From NCBI RefSeq assembly GCF_002939785.1, contig NZ_MDEC01000004.1, forward strand, positions 1 through 64,000: a stretch of 64,000 nucleotides of DNA, given 5' to 3'. Position 1 is the first letter of the stretch. Each line of letters starts with the position of its first letter. Shown one piece after another: positions 54,574 to 64,000 of this stretch. The notes under the pieces were generated by a model that saw nothing but the letters and a program-made list of their open reading frames with translations, searched no databases and was not told the DNA's origin. Made by a program: the position numbers and the translations under genes. Source of the DNA: Xanthomonas codiaei (GTDB lineage Bacteria > Pseudomonadota > Gammaproteobacteria > Xanthomonadales > Xanthomonadaceae).

Positions 54574-57540
54574 TCAAAACGCTGGGGTGAACCGCAGACC
54601 AACCCAATAGGTCGTGGGCACCGAATAGCTGTCCTTGAGCAGGTTCTGCCCCGGGCCGGTCACGCTGGTGATGCGGCTATGGGTGAGGTTGCTGACCTGG
54701 CCGACCAGGCTGAGCTGCTTGCTGATGGCATAGGTCGCGCTGAAGTCCAGCTGCGAGCGTGGCGACCAGTACAGATCCTGCCAATCGATATTGCTGACGA
54801 TGGCGCGCAGCGCCTTTCCCTGGCGGTTGTAGGCCGCGCGCAGTTCCAGGCCGCCGCTGTTGTAGAACACCGTGGCGTTGGCGGTGTAGTCCGGCTGGCC
54901 GACTAGGTTGTCGAGCTTGCGCTCGCGCTGGGTGACATTGGTGCCGCTGCCCACGCTGTATGGCACGTCGAGGCTGCCATCGAGCACGGCAACATTGGCA
55001 CTGAAGCCCACACCGCTGAGCCACGAAGCAAGCGGTGCCAGCGTGTTGACGATGCCGTTGAATTCCACACCGCGGATGCGTGCCTTGGCGGCATTGGCCG
55101 GCGTGCTGATCAGCGCATTGGCGTAGGTGGTGCCGTCGAAGGTGTAGCTGTCGGTGCGCGAAAGGGTAAAGATTTCGTCCTGGATGCGCTTGTCGAACAC
55201 CGCCGCAGAGGCGAACGCATCGAAATCTCCAGGCAGGCGCCATTCCAGCGACAGATCCAGGTTATTGGACACGCGCGGCTTGATATCCGGGTTGCCGATG
55301 GTGACGGTGACGTCTTGTGCATTCGGGTTGCCGGCGTCGGCGGTGTTGACGAAGCCGATCGAGGTGCGGGCGGCATACGCATCGTACGGCGGGCGGCCCA
55401 GCGTGCGGCTGGCACCGGCGCGCAGGTCCAGCGCGTCGGTCAGGTGGTAGGTCATGATGGCCGACGGCAGCAGATAGTCGTAATCCGCGCTGGTGGGATT
55501 GTCGACATACACATATCGGTTGGTGGCGGTATCCAGCTGCCGCTGGCGACCGACGATGTCGAGCCTGGTGCTGTCCAGATGCACACCGGCCTGCACATTG
55601 AGCCGGTCGCTGCGATAACTCACCAGGCCGTAGCTGCCGAAGATCTTCTCGGTGTGCGCGAAGTTGTCCTGGTTGCTGAAGGCCTGCTGGTCGGTGCTGT
55701 TGAAAGCGCTCAATGGTGTGTTGGCCAGCACGCGGCTGGCCTTGTCCGGATCGATGGTGAGCAGGTTCAGGCCGGCGTAGCGCATCGGCGCCGTGCCGGT
55801 GCCGGCCACGTCGGCCAGGCCCAAGACCGGCGCGCTGGCATTGGGCTGATATTCCACGCGATAGATGTCGTAGGACGGCTTGTCGGTGGTGTACGACACG
55901 CCTGCCGCAACGCCAATGCCCTGATCGCTTTCGCCCTGATTGAAGCCGTAGTCGAGCCGACCGGTGAGGATGCGATCGGCGGCGGTGCGTTTGTAGTCCG
56001 GCCGCCAGTACGACAGGCTGTAATTGTCGAGGTTGTTGTAGGCCTGCGGCGACACGCCAAACCGTTGATCGAACCTGGAGGTGTCGTAGTTGAATGCGTA
56101 ATTGGGCGTGGCATTGAGGGTCACGCCACTGCCGGTCTGCCCCACCGGCACCGGCGCGGCGCGGCTGATGCCGGTGGCGTACTTGATCATGCGGATCGGC
56201 TCGTCGTAGGTCGCATCCGACCACGCACCGCGCGCAGAGAATTGCTGCCGGTCGGTCGGCCGCCAGAGCGTTCCCAACTGCGCCACCTTGGTGCGCGTGG
56301 TGACGATCTGGTTGGAATAGCCCACCTCGATATCGCCGCCCGGATAGCTGCCGGACGTGGCGGTCTGGTTGAACACCTGGTTGCGGTTACGCGGATCGAT
56401 GATGACCTCGTTGCGCTCCATGTTGTCCTTGAAATAGTAGTAGCCGGCCATGGCATAGGCTTCCAGCGCCGCGCTGGGCCGTAGTTCGAACTTGCCGGTA
56501 ACGCCATAGCGGTCGCGCTGGTTCTGCACGTACCAGTACTTGTCCTGCTGCGGCACCGCCCAGCCATTGCCGAGATTGGCACCGGTCTGCAGCACGCCAT
56601 TGTTGTCGTAGAACCCGTAATGCACCGTATCGGTGGTCATATGGGTTTCTGTGTAGCTGCTGAGCGTCTGGCAGTTGGCCGACAGCGTGAGCCCGTATTG
56701 CTGCTCGCTGCCGAAGGTACGGCTGCCGGTGGCATTCAACCGGTAGCCGAGATCGTCCTGGTCGCGCGGCTTGCCCACATCGTTGGCGTGGCCGAGCGCC
56801 GCTTCGGCGCTGAAGAACGGCTTGCCACCATTTTCGAATGCGCTGCGCGTCTTGAGGTTGATCGCACCGCCGGTGGCATTGGGATCAAGATCCGGCGTAA
56901 AGGTCTTGACCACCTGCAGCTCGCTGACCATCGAAGCCGGCAGCAGATCCAGCCGCACGCCGCGGGTGATCGACCCGAGCGTGCCGTTCGGCGTGCCGGG
57001 CGATGCGATGGTCAGCCCGTCGATGGTGACATTGTTGTACGACGGACCCAGGCCGCGCAGCACCGGCATGGCTGCTTCGTCGCGCGGATGCTCGTTGTCG
57101 GTTGCGGGCAGTACCGACAACCCCGGAACGCGACGCAGCGCTTCCACAATCGTGCTGTCCGGCAATGCGCGCACATCGGTGGCACTGATCACATCGGTGA
57201 TGTTGGTCGCCGCACGCTTGCTCTCCACTGCGGCGGCGTTGGCGCGCCGTACGCCGGTGACCTGCATGGCATCCAGCGTCTGCACACCGGTTTTGGTTGC
57301 GGCGGCTGGTGCATCGGCGTTGGATACCTCACCCGGGGACGCGGCGGATTCTGCGCCTGCCGCGTCGTCCGGTGCCGCGCTAGCGTCTGCAGGACTTACA
57401 GATGATGCAGGCGACGATGAAACGGTGCGCTCTGCGCTAGCAGACATCGCGTTGGTCTGCGCCTGCAACGCTGGTGAACATGCCGCGATGGCGACGGCGA
57501 GAACGGTCAAGTGAAAACGGCACGAATCGGAGCGCTGCAT
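54574..57540 (-). CDS. TonB-dependent outer-membrane receptor
   Basis: A 988-residue receptor of the large Xanthomonas class. The signal peptide is MQRSDSCRFHLTVLAVAIAA with CSPALQAQ. An Ala/Ser-rich linker follows, then the TonB-box region LDAMQVTGVRRANAAAVESK. The plug domain has ITDVISATDVRALPDSTIVE, ALRRVPGLSV and VLRGLGPSYNNVTIDGL. The C-terminal barrel ends in aromatic YWVGLRFTPAF. It imports a substrate using proton-motive force from TonB. The substrate is unknown; the exported GDPD just downstream suggests a phosphodiester-containing compound. The start gives a proper signal peptide, unlike the longer frame. Confidence 0.94.
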   Translation of the reverse strand: MQRSDSCRFHLTVLAVAIAACSPALQAQTNAMSASAERTVSSSPASSVSPADASAAPDDAAGAESAASPGEVSNADAPAAATKTGVQTLDAMQVTGVRRANAAAVESKRAATNITDVISATDVRALPDSTIVEALRRVPGLSVLPATDNEHPRDEAAMPVLRGLGPSYNNVTIDGLTIASPGTPNGTLGSITRGVRLDLLPASMVSELQVVKTFTPDLDPNATGGAINLKTRSAFENGGKPFFSAEAALGHANDVGKPRDQDDLGYRLNATGSRTFGSEQQYGLTLSANCQTLSSYTETHMTTDTVHYGFYDNNGVLQTGANLGNGWAVPQQDKYWYVQNQRDRYGVTGKFELRPSAALEAYAMAGYYYFKDNMERNEVIIDPRNRNQVFNQTATSGSYPGGDIEVGYSNQIVTTRTKVAQLGTLWRPTDRQQFSARGAWSDATYDEPIRMIKYATGISRAAPVPVGQTGSGVTLNATPNYAFNYDTSRFDQRFGVSPQAYNNLDNYSLSYWRPDYKRTAADRILTGRLDYGFNQGESDQGIGVAAGVSYTTDKPSYDIYRVEYQPNASAPVLGLADVAGTGTAPMRYAGLNLLTIDPDKASRVLANTPLSAFNSTDQQAFSNQDNFAHTEKIFGSYGLVSYRSDRLNVQAGVHLDSTRLDIVGRQRQLDTATNRYVYVDNPTSADYDYLLPSAIMTYHLTDALDLRAGASRTLGRPPYDAYAARTSIGFVNTADAGNPNAQDVTVTIGNPDIKPRVSNNLDLSLEWRLPGDFDAFASAAVFDKRIQDEIFTLSRTDSYTFDGTTYANALISTPANAAKARIRGVEFNGIVNTLAPLASWLSGVGFSANVAVLDGSLDVPYSVGSGTNVTQRERKLDNLVGQPDYTANATVFYNSGGLELRAAYNRQGKALRAIVSNIDWQDLYWSPRSQLDFSATYAISKQLSLVGQVSNLTHSRITSVTGPGQNLLKDSYSVPTTYWVGLRFTPAF

Positions 57541-58097
57541 GGAATCCCGGGATCGCGCAGCAAGGGCGCCACGCCTGTGAGAAAGCACGCCACCGTAGCC
57601 AGTAGAAATGACCCTTGCGTGTCGCTTGCATCGCACCGCCAAGACAATGCGCAGCGGTGTCGCCAGATACGAAGCAGGTCGTCGGAGTCGCAACGACCTT
57701 CAGTGCGGCGCTTCAAAAGTCCCTCTCCCGGCCGGAGAGGGATTGGGGTGAAGGTACGGAGCGAAGCCACTTGGCCATCGATGACACCAGGCTTCGCACC
57801 TACCCTCATCCGCCCCTGCGGGGCACCTTCTCCTCCATGAAGGAGGACAATGTCCCGACGGGAGAAGGAATCGCTTACGGCACCGCTACGTTTGCGACCT
57901 TATCCCTCTTCACTCCTGCCGCGGGCGATCAAAGCCCCTCTCCCGGCGGGAGAGGGGTTGGGGATAAGGGTGCGGAGCGAAGCCACTCAGCCATCGATGA
58001 CATCAGGCTTCGCAGCTACCCTCATCCGCCCTGCGAGGCACCTTCTCCTCCATGAAGGAGGACAATGTCCCGACGGGAGAAGGGCCAACGCATCGCC
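57541..58097. repeat. Intergenic region with two ~150-bp direct repeats
   Basis: Two copies at about 57718-57871 and 57940-58082 share ccctctcccgg, then gtgcggagcgaagccac, catcgatgac and aggcttcgcac, and a closing gcaccttctcctccatgaag followed by gaggacaatgtcccgacggg. They are spaced about 215 bases apart. No gene is supported. Confidence 0.8.
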
Positions 58098-61000
58098 TTA
58101 TGGCTGCACCACCGTGATCGTCGCGGGCGCGGTGCGCCCCACCCCGCGCAATTCCGGCCGGTACATGTCTTCCACCAGCGACGGCGGCACGGTGTAGGTG
58201 CCCGGTGTGACTGCGCGCACCAGGTAATACAGCTGGGCCTTGCTGCCTTTGGAAAGCGCCAGCGCGGCCACGTAGCGGTCGTCGCGGAACTCTTCGTGCT
58301 TGATGTCGGCAGCGCTGGAACGCTCGCTGATGCCGATGCCGTCCACCACCACGTCGGCCCACTGCTTGGCATCGCCCAGGTTGAAGTTTTCGATCTCCAG
58401 GCCGGCCGGCAGCAGGTCGGTGAGCAATGCATCGGGCATCGATTCGTTGGCGGTGATGGTGACGCGCACGATCAGCGCCTCGCCTTCCTTCAACGCGCGC
58501 GGCGTCCACGGCTTGCCATCGGTGGTGTACCAGCTGCGCTCCACGCTGAGGTGGCGCGTATCTGCCTCCGGTGCGCTGCGCGGGATGCCGGCCACTTCCA
58601 GGCTGGCGTACATCGGCGCCTCGCCCTGCGGTGCGAACTGCACACCGCGTGCAAGCGCGGCGCTGTCGAAGCTGCGCCCGAACACGCGCACCGGAGCGAT
58701 CTGCTGGGCGTCGCCACCAATGGTCAACGTGCCGGACACCTGCTTGCCCTGGCCCACCATCAAGGCCTTGCCCAGGCGCGCCAGGGCGACCTGTTCCTGC
58801 GTGCTCAGCCACAGTGGGCCACCGGCGCGGCGTGCATCCAGCGCACGACCCAGCGCCACCGCGCGGGTGTCGTACTCGGGCTTGGACAGGCCACGCTCGT
58901 GCAGCAGGGCCATCATCAAGGCATCGTCGCGGATCGCACTGCCGTAGTCGCCGAAATACGGCGGCCGCTCGGAACTGTCCTTGGCAAAGCCGGCCTTGAT
59001 CGCCGCCTCGCCGCGCTTGGTGTCGCCCTGCAGCAACAGCGCCGCTCCCAGGTGCACCAGCGACAAGCCGGTGAGCGCCTTGTCGCGCTGGTTGTCGTAC
59101 AGCGCGCGCAGCGTGCCCAGCGGGGCGCGGTTGACGCGTGCCAGCACGTAGCCGGACCAGGCCTGGTTGGCGAACTTCAGATTGTCGCGGCGGTCCTGCC
59201 CATAGAACTCGTTGCCGCCGGAGAGCAGATCTTCGCTCAGGCGATTGAGCGCCTTCTGCAGCACGTTGTCGGGCACCGTGAAACCGGCATCCTTGGCGTC
59301 GAGCAGGAACTCGGCGATGTACGGCGTCAGCGCCGGATTGACGTAGCCGTCGTCGCCCCACATCGAAAAATGCCCGCTGGCGATCTGCATCGACGCCAGC
59401 CGCCCGAACGCGCCTTCCATGCGTTCGCGGCGCTTGGCCGCATCGAGCCCCTGGGTGCCGAGCGCCTTGGCGGTGGCGTCGTCGAGCAACAGCGCCGCAT
59501 AGCCCTTGCTGGTGGTCTGCTCGGCGCATCCATACGGATACTCCAGCGCACCCTGCAGCGCGCTGGCGAAGGGAATCGGCGGCAGCGGGCTGACCACCAT
59601 GCGCGCGGTGACCGAGCCGGCCATCAGGCCATCGGCAAAGCCGCTGTCCAGGGTGATCGGCGCCAGCGGATCGAGCACGCGCGTCTGCGCACGCAGCACT
59701 TGCGGCCAGCCGGCACGCACCGGCAATTCATAGCTGCGGTCGGCCTTGAAGCCGTTGCCATCCACGCGCACGCGCACCTTGGCCACGCTATAGCCTTCGG
59801 TGGCGGTGAGCGGAAAGCTCAGCGTCTGCTTGGCATCCACGTTCAACTTGATGCTGCGCGTCGCCTCGGCAATCGCCAGCGGGCCGATGCCGTCCACGCG
59901 CACATTGAACTCGCCGGGCTTGCCGGTGAAGTTCTGCACGTCCAGCGTCACCGTGCTGCGGTCGCCCGGCGCCATCACGCGCGGCATGCTGGCCTCGGCC
60001 AGGATCGGCGCACGCACGACGGTTTCCATGTCGCGGTTGCCGTAGCGCGAGTCCGAATACACCAGCGCAGACACCCGCAGGGTGCCATTGAAATCCGGCA
60101 CCGGCAGTTGCACGCGCGCATTGCCACGGGCATCGAGCTTCACCGAGCCGGAGAACAGGTCCACGGTCTGCACGCGCGCAGTGGGGCGCTTGGCCTGCGG
60201 CAGTGCTTCCAGTGCCATGTCGCCACCAAACTTGAGCTTGCCGCTGGCGCCTTCGAAGCTCTCGATCACCCGGCCATAGATATCGTAGGCATCGGTACCC
60301 AGGCGCCGCTGCGCGAAGAACTGCGCATTGGCATCGGGCACCGGGAAGCGAGTGATGTTGAGGATGCCCACGTCCACCGCCGAGATGGTCACGTGTGCGG
60401 CCTTGCCGGCCAGCTCGGGCACGCTCACCGTCACCGGCAATGGCTGCTCCGGGCGCATCTGCTTGGGCGCCGACAGACCCACTGCCACGCGCCGGGTCTT
60501 GCGTTCCATCGGCACGAACGCCACGCCCACCGCGCGTGCGGGCGTGATCTTGCTGGGGGCGGTGCCGCCGCGGAACACCAGCGCGGTGACATACACATCG
60601 TGGCGCTCCCAGCTGTCGGTCACCGGAATCTCGAACGTGCTGCCCGGCTTGACGTCGATGTCCTGCACGTACAGCAGCTTGTCGCTTTCCACCAGCAGCA
60701 CGCCCTTGCCGGCATGCGGCGGGGTCAAGGTGACCTTGAGCGTATCGCCGGCGCGGTAGCCGGTCTTGTCCAGGGCCAGCTTGACCTTGTCCGGGCGCGC
60801 GTCCAGGCCGCGATTTTCGTCGTTCCAGCTCCAGCCGGCGCGGAACGGATAGCGCGTGGTCAGCCCGGTGGCCGGGTCGAACACATCCAGGCGGTACTCG
60901 CCCCACTCCACCGGGAAATCCAGCTTGGCGTTGCCGCTGGCCACGTCGATGGTGCGCGTGTCCTTGTTCTCGAAGCGGCGGGTGAAGTCGTAGTCCCAAT

Positions 61001-62984
61001 GGTCGTCGGTGTAGTTCCAGTGGTAGTCGCGCAGCTCCCGCACCAGCGTGGCCTTCAGGCCCTTGGCCGGCTGCGGCTTGCCATCGGCATCCACGCGGGT
61101 GATCTCGAAGCGCGCGTTGGCATTGGCATCGGCGCCGTCCTTGTCGTCGAACAACGGGCGCACGCCCACCAGCGCCTTGGCCGGCCACAGCACGCGCTTG
61201 AGCGTGCGGGTGACGGTACGCCCGCCGGTTTCATACACGCTGCCGGAGACCACCGCGGCAATCGTACTGACCGGTTTGGCCTCGGCCGGCAGCGCGATGT
61301 CTTCGCGCAGGATGCCGTCGCCGCCGAACTCGGTATCGATCACGTCCTTGGCCTCGCGCGGCAGCTCCAGCGTGGGGTCGCCGAAGAACCAGCCCGGCAA
61401 CGACTCCAGCGGGTGCTGCTCCACGCTCACCGCCAGCTTGGCGGTGAAGCGGTTGCCATCGGCCGGCGCGCCGTACAGGTACGCGGCATTGGCCACCAGC
61501 TTGAACGGCTGGCCGGCGCTCAAAGTCTTCTGCGTGCTGTCCAGGTCCAGCTTCATGCGCTCGGGCAGAAATTCTTCCACGCGCACGGTCATGCCCTGCA
61601 CGGCCTCCTTGCTGGCCGGGTCGGTGCGGAACTCCACCTGCCAGCGGCCGGTCGGCGCGTCGGCGGGAATCTGCTGGGTGAACTCGAAATAGCCCTGTTC
61701 GCCGGGTTGCAGCTTGGTTTCGCGGAAGGTCTTGCCGTCGGGCTGCTTCAGGCGCAGGAACACCGGCTGCGGCTTGGTGGGCTTGCCGTCGTTATCGCGC
61801 AGGATCGCAGAGACGCGCATGGTCTCGCCGGGGCGATACAGGTCGCGCCCGGCCCAGGCGAATACGTCGAACCACGCGCTCTGCCGTCCGGCCACCGCAA
61901 ATTCGCTCAGGTCCAGCGCCGGCTGGTTGAACGGCAGCATGGACAGATCGGTCTTGCTGCGCGCCACCAGCACATGGCCGGCATCCAGCGTGTAGTTGAG
62001 CAGCGCATTGCCGTTGCCGTCGGTAGCGCCCTTGAGGAACAGCTCGCCCTTGGCATCCAGGATGCGGATTTCCACGTTCTTGATCGCCTCACCGCTTTGC
62101 AGCGAGGCGGTGTGCACGAACAGCTTGTCCTTGTAGGCGCGCGTATGCAGGCCGATGTCGCTGACGGTGAAGAACGCGGTATCGAATTCGTTGCCGAAGC
62201 TGCCGGCGCGCTTCATCACCGCAAAGTACAGGCCCGGCTCCTGCAGCTCCTTGATGTCCTGCGTGGGCAGGTAGGTCAGCACGCGCTCGTTCTGCTTGCC
62301 GCCCAGGATGAACCGGTTGACGTAGACCGGGTCGGCCAGCTTGGACAACGGCTCCTTGCCGCTGTACTCGCTCTCCAACTCCCAGCTGCCGCGGCGCCCG
62401 CCGCGCTGAAAATGCTGGAAGAACGCCGGCAGCGACTTCTCGCGCACGCGCAGGAATTCCACGTCCACTTCCGGCACGTTGACCGACACCACCGGCAGGC
62501 CGCGGCTTTCGCGCGCGGGCAGCACGCTGCCCTGCGAGGCGAACCCGGCCACCGGCTGCAACTGGCCGGTATAGACCTTTTGCTTGAGCGGCTTGCCCAG
62601 CCGGCTGCCGTCGGCGGCCAGCAGGTTGGCGTCGACCAGTACCGTGTAGTCCTTGGCGGCCTCGACATACGGATAGCGCAGGGTCTTGCCGTCGTCGGAC
62701 AGCGACCAGCTGCTGTCGCCGTTGCCGACCTTTTCCTCGAAACGCACCAGCGCATCGAAATCCTGCGTGCCGACCAGCGGCCGGGAGAATTCAAGCGCCA
62801 GCGACACGCCATCGCTGGTCTGGTCGGGATAGGCGCGCGCCAGCGCAAAACCGGTGATGGCCTGCGTGTCGCCCTTGATCGCCTCGCCGCTGGCCGCCGG
62901 CAGCTGGCCGCTCTCATTGCGCCTGCAGGCCACGCTGCCCAGCGCCACCGCCAGCAACGCCACCCACAGCAGCATGCGCTGCAT
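58098..62984 (-). CDS. Alpha-2-macroglobulin family lipoprotein (YfhM-like)
   Basis: A bacterial alpha-2-macroglobulin of about 1628 residues. MQRMLLWVALLAVALGSVAC gives a lipobox with cysteine at residue 20; GAGGG precedes this ATG, and another lies 15 bases upstream. MG domains include the VFAWAGRDLYRPGETMRVSA region. The thioester motif CAEQ is intact in LEYPYGCAEQTTSKGYAALL (about residue 1150), followed by the helical thioester domain and a receptor-like end. The protein should trap attacking proteases in the periplasm beside PBP1C. Here pbpC is separated from it by the CPBP, GDPD and TonB-receptor genes. Confidence 0.93.
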   Translation of the reverse strand: MQRMLLWVALLAVALGSVACRRNESGQLPAASGEAIKGDTQAITGFALARAYPDQTSDGVSLALEFSRPLVGTQDFDALVRFEEKVGNGDSSWSLSDDGKTLRYPYVEAAKDYTVLVDANLLAADGSRLGKPLKQKVYTGQLQPVAGFASQGSVLPARESRGLPVVSVNVPEVDVEFLRVREKSLPAFFQHFQRGGRRGSWELESEYSGKEPLSKLADPVYVNRFILGGKQNERVLTYLPTQDIKELQEPGLYFAVMKRAGSFGNEFDTAFFTVSDIGLHTRAYKDKLFVHTASLQSGEAIKNVEIRILDAKGELFLKGATDGNGNALLNYTLDAGHVLVARSKTDLSMLPFNQPALDLSEFAVAGRQSAWFDVFAWAGRDLYRPGETMRVSAILRDNDGKPTKPQPVFLRLKQPDGKTFRETKLQPGEQGYFEFTQQIPADAPTGRWQVEFRTDPASKEAVQGMTVRVEEFLPERMKLDLDSTQKTLSAGQPFKLVANAAYLYGAPADGNRFTAKLAVSVEQHPLESLPGWFFGDPTLELPREAKDVIDTEFGGDGILREDIALPAEAKPVSTIAAVVSGSVYETGGRTVTRTLKRVLWPAKALVGVRPLFDDKDGADANANARFEITRVDADGKPQPAKGLKATLVRELRDYHWNYTDDHWDYDFTRRFENKDTRTIDVASGNAKLDFPVEWGEYRLDVFDPATGLTTRYPFRAGWSWNDENRGLDARPDKVKLALDKTGYRAGDTLKVTLTPPHAGKGVLLVESDKLLYVQDIDVKPGSTFEIPVTDSWERHDVYVTALVFRGGTAPSKITPARAVGVAFVPMERKTRRVAVGLSAPKQMRPEQPLPVTVSVPELAGKAAHVTISAVDVGILNITRFPVPDANAQFFAQRRLGTDAYDIYGRVIESFEGASGKLKFGGDMALEALPQAKRPTARVQTVDLFSGSVKLDARGNARVQLPVPDFNGTLRVSALVYSDSRYGNRDMETVVRAPILAEASMPRVMAPGDRSTVTLDVQNFTGKPGEFNVRVDGIGPLAIAEATRSIKLNVDAKQTLSFPLTATEGYSVAKVRVRVDGNGFKADRSYELPVRAGWPQVLRAQTRVLDPLAPITLDSGFADGLMAGSVTARMVVSPLPPIPFASALQGALEYPYGCAEQTTSKGYAALLLDDATAKALGTQGLDAAKRRERMEGAFGRLASMQIASGHFSMWGDDGYVNPALTPYIAEFLLDAKDAGFTVPDNVLQKALNRLSEDLLSGGNEFYGQDRRDNLKFANQAWSGYVLARVNRAPLGTLRALYDNQRDKALTGLSLVHLGAALLLQGDTKRGEAAIKAGFAKDSSERPPYFGDYGSAIRDDALMMALLHERGLSKPEYDTRAVALGRALDARRAGGPLWLSTQEQVALARLGKALMVGQGKQVSGTLTIGGDAQQIAPVRVFGRSFDSAALARGVQFAPQGEAPMYASLEVAGIPRSAPEADTRHLSVERSWYTTDGKPWTPRALKEGEALIVRVTITANESMPDALLTDLLPAGLEIENFNLGDAKQWADVVVDGIGISERSSAADIKHEEFRDDRYVAALALSKGSKAQLYYLVRAVTPGTYTVPPSLVEDMYRPELRGVGRTAPATITVVQP

Positions 62985-63239
62985 GCCCGACGCCCTCATC
63001 CCTGATCCCCGGCTGTCCATTCGTGCTATCCCATGACTGAGGCGCCCAGTATAGCGACGTGCCTCACCCGCATGCGTGGCGCGGCAGCACAGGCATCGCT
63101 CCTCTGGCGCTCCGCGTCCTGGTCTTCAGCGGCCTCGGGCAGGGAGTCCTGGCGGTTGCTGGATCGGCTGCGCGCAGGCGCATCGAGCAGGGCACCTGGA
63201 CTCGATGCGTCTTGGGTGGGCTGAAAGGGATTTCCCAAC

Positions 63240-63720
63240 AGCCCCTCATCCGCCCTTCGGGCACCTTCTCCCGCACGCGGGAGAAGGGGGGCCAGGCTGG
63301 ATGGACGTCTATCTGGCCCGCACGCGCGTCATTGCCCCAAGTGGCCAGCAACGCCACCAAGCTCATGCCTCTCCCTTCCCCCATTTGACGGGAGAAGGTG
63401 CGCGAAGAGCGGATGAGGGGGTGGTTCAAGGAAATACGAAGGCTCTCAGCAACGCCGCGATGCTCGTGCCCTTCCCTTCTCCCGTTCGCGGGAGAAGGTG
63501 CCCGAAGGGCGGATGAGGGGGCGGTTCACGGGAATACCAAGGCTCCCAGCATCGCCGCGATGCTCGTGCCCTTCCCTTCTCCCGTTCGCGGGAGAAGGTG
63601 CCCGAAGGGCGGATGAGGGGGCGGTTCAAGGAAATACCAAGGCTCCCAGCAACGCCGCGATGCTCGTGCCCTTCCCTTCTCCCGTTCGCGGGAGAAGGTG
63701 CCCGAAGGGCGGATGAGGGG
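63240..63720. repeat. Tandem ~100-bp repeats with ccttctcccg hairpins
   Basis: Near-identical units, spaced about 100 bases, contain cgccgcgatgctcgtgccct, the hairpin cttctcccgttcgcgggagaag and gtgcccgaagggcggatgag. They occur at about 63454-63520, 63554-63620 and 63654-63720, with a related but more diverged unit from 63240. No gene is supported between 62985 and 63758. Confidence 0.85.
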
Positions 63721-63758
63721 CAGTCCACGCCGCCACGCCGGAGTTTGCAGCAGGCATC

Positions 63759-64000
63759 TCAGCGCAGCAGTTGTCGCATGTACAACGCAATCAACGCCGG
63801 CTTGTCCAGGCGCAGGCACGCCTGCACGTTCGGTGCGCCTGGCACTTCGCGGGTGTAGCCCTGCGCGTCCACGTCCAGGTGCAGCGGGGTGGTCGGACAT
63901 AGCTGCGGCTGCAGCAACCAGGCCACCGGCACCACATCGAACACCGTCGGGGTGGCGCTGGCCCAGGGCTGGTCGGTGTTGCGCCATTGGTAGTAGAGCT
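63759..64000 (-). CDS. 3' end of a probable nucleoside hydrolase (runs off the window)
   Basis: Only the last 80 codons are inside the window; the gene continues past position 64000. They read LYYQWRNTDQPWASATPTVF, DVVPVAWLLQPQLCPTTPLH, a VDAQGYTREVPGAPNVQACL strand, and end in DKPALIALYMRQLLR. The PTVFDVVPVAWLL and PTTPLHLDVDAQGYTRE patterns recall the C-terminus of inosine-uridine-type nucleoside hydrolases, which split ribonucleosides into base and ribose. The catalytic N-terminal DxDxxxDD motif is not in the window, so the call rests on C-terminal resemblance. Confidence 0.55.
   Translation of the reverse strand, partial: LYYQWRNTDQPWASATPTVFDVVPVAWLLQPQLCPTTPLHLDVDAQGYTREVPGAPNVQACLRLDKPALIALYMRQLLR

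Noticed and set aside
58065-63005. A plus-strand open frame of more than 1600 codons opposite the alpha-2-macroglobulin gene
   Set aside because: It is the antisense shadow of a real gene in high-GC DNA. The reading is His/Gln/Arg/Ala-rich with no family motifs, while the minus strand has a lipobox, MG domains and a CAEQ thioester.
63400-63720. Possible CRISPR array
   Set aside because: Units are about 100 bases with nearly identical sequence throughout; there are no short repeats with unique spacers and no cas genes.

Overview
The window is high-GC gammaproteobacterial chromosome, almost certainly from a Xanthomonas species. The signs are two secreted proteins ending in the Xanthomonas VirD4-interacting domain (XVIPCD), an XAC0095-like gene, an HrpX-type PIP-box promoter, a bdcR/bdcA pair, the hflK-hflC-yjeT-purA order, a very long TonB-dependent receptor, and the short palindromic and tandem repeats typical of Xanthomonas intergenic DNA. 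The window alone does not identify the species.

Layout. 1-2,175: two tandem small exported proteins, a degenerate third copy, and a xanthine-dehydrogenase C-terminal relic. 2,176-14,800: mostly housekeeping or metabolic genes: TetR/alcohol dehydrogenase, a UvrA paralogue without the UvrB-binding insert, an HD protein, an EAL phosphodiesterase, a cNMP-domain/thioredoxin-reductase-like flavoprotein, a truncated GH92 mannosidase, NAD(P)H-hydrate dehydratase, a histidine phosphatase and TetR. 14,867-15,640: an unrecognised protein behind an imperfect PIP box with a correctly spaced -10 box, a candidate type III effector. 16,600-29,130: an accessory island all on the minus strand. It holds an XAC0095-like gene under a C4-type antisense-RNA leader, a five-gene overlapping type I restriction operon (hsdM-hsdS-DUF1016 nuclease-hsdR-YgjP metallopeptidase), an Mrr-type endonuclease, a ParE-type toxin-antitoxin pair, and a winged-helix/nucleotidyltransferase pair with a perfect 24-bp palindrome at its 5' end.

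29,200-37,230: two type IV secretion (X-T4SS) effector/immunity clusters flank bdcR/bdcA. In each, a lipoprotein that is probably the immunity factor precedes an XVIPCD effector. One of the two lipoproteins in the first cluster is frameshifted just after its lipobox. 37,580-44,450: an M1 aminopeptidase frameshifted inside its GAMEN motif, then purA, yjeT-like, hflC and hflK. 45,100-64,000: a PilH-like response regulator, repeat arrays, cbpA, hsp20 with a sigma-32-like promoter, a peroxiredoxin, a bacterioferritin-like protein, pbpC, a CPBP protease, GDPD, a TonB receptor, an alpha-2-macroglobulin lipoprotein, and the 3' end of a probable nucleoside hydrolase.

Taken together, ordinary chromosome is interrupted by interbacterial-competition, anti-phage and possible host-interaction modules. 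The junctions carry gene relics and repeats, which suggests repeated gain and loss.
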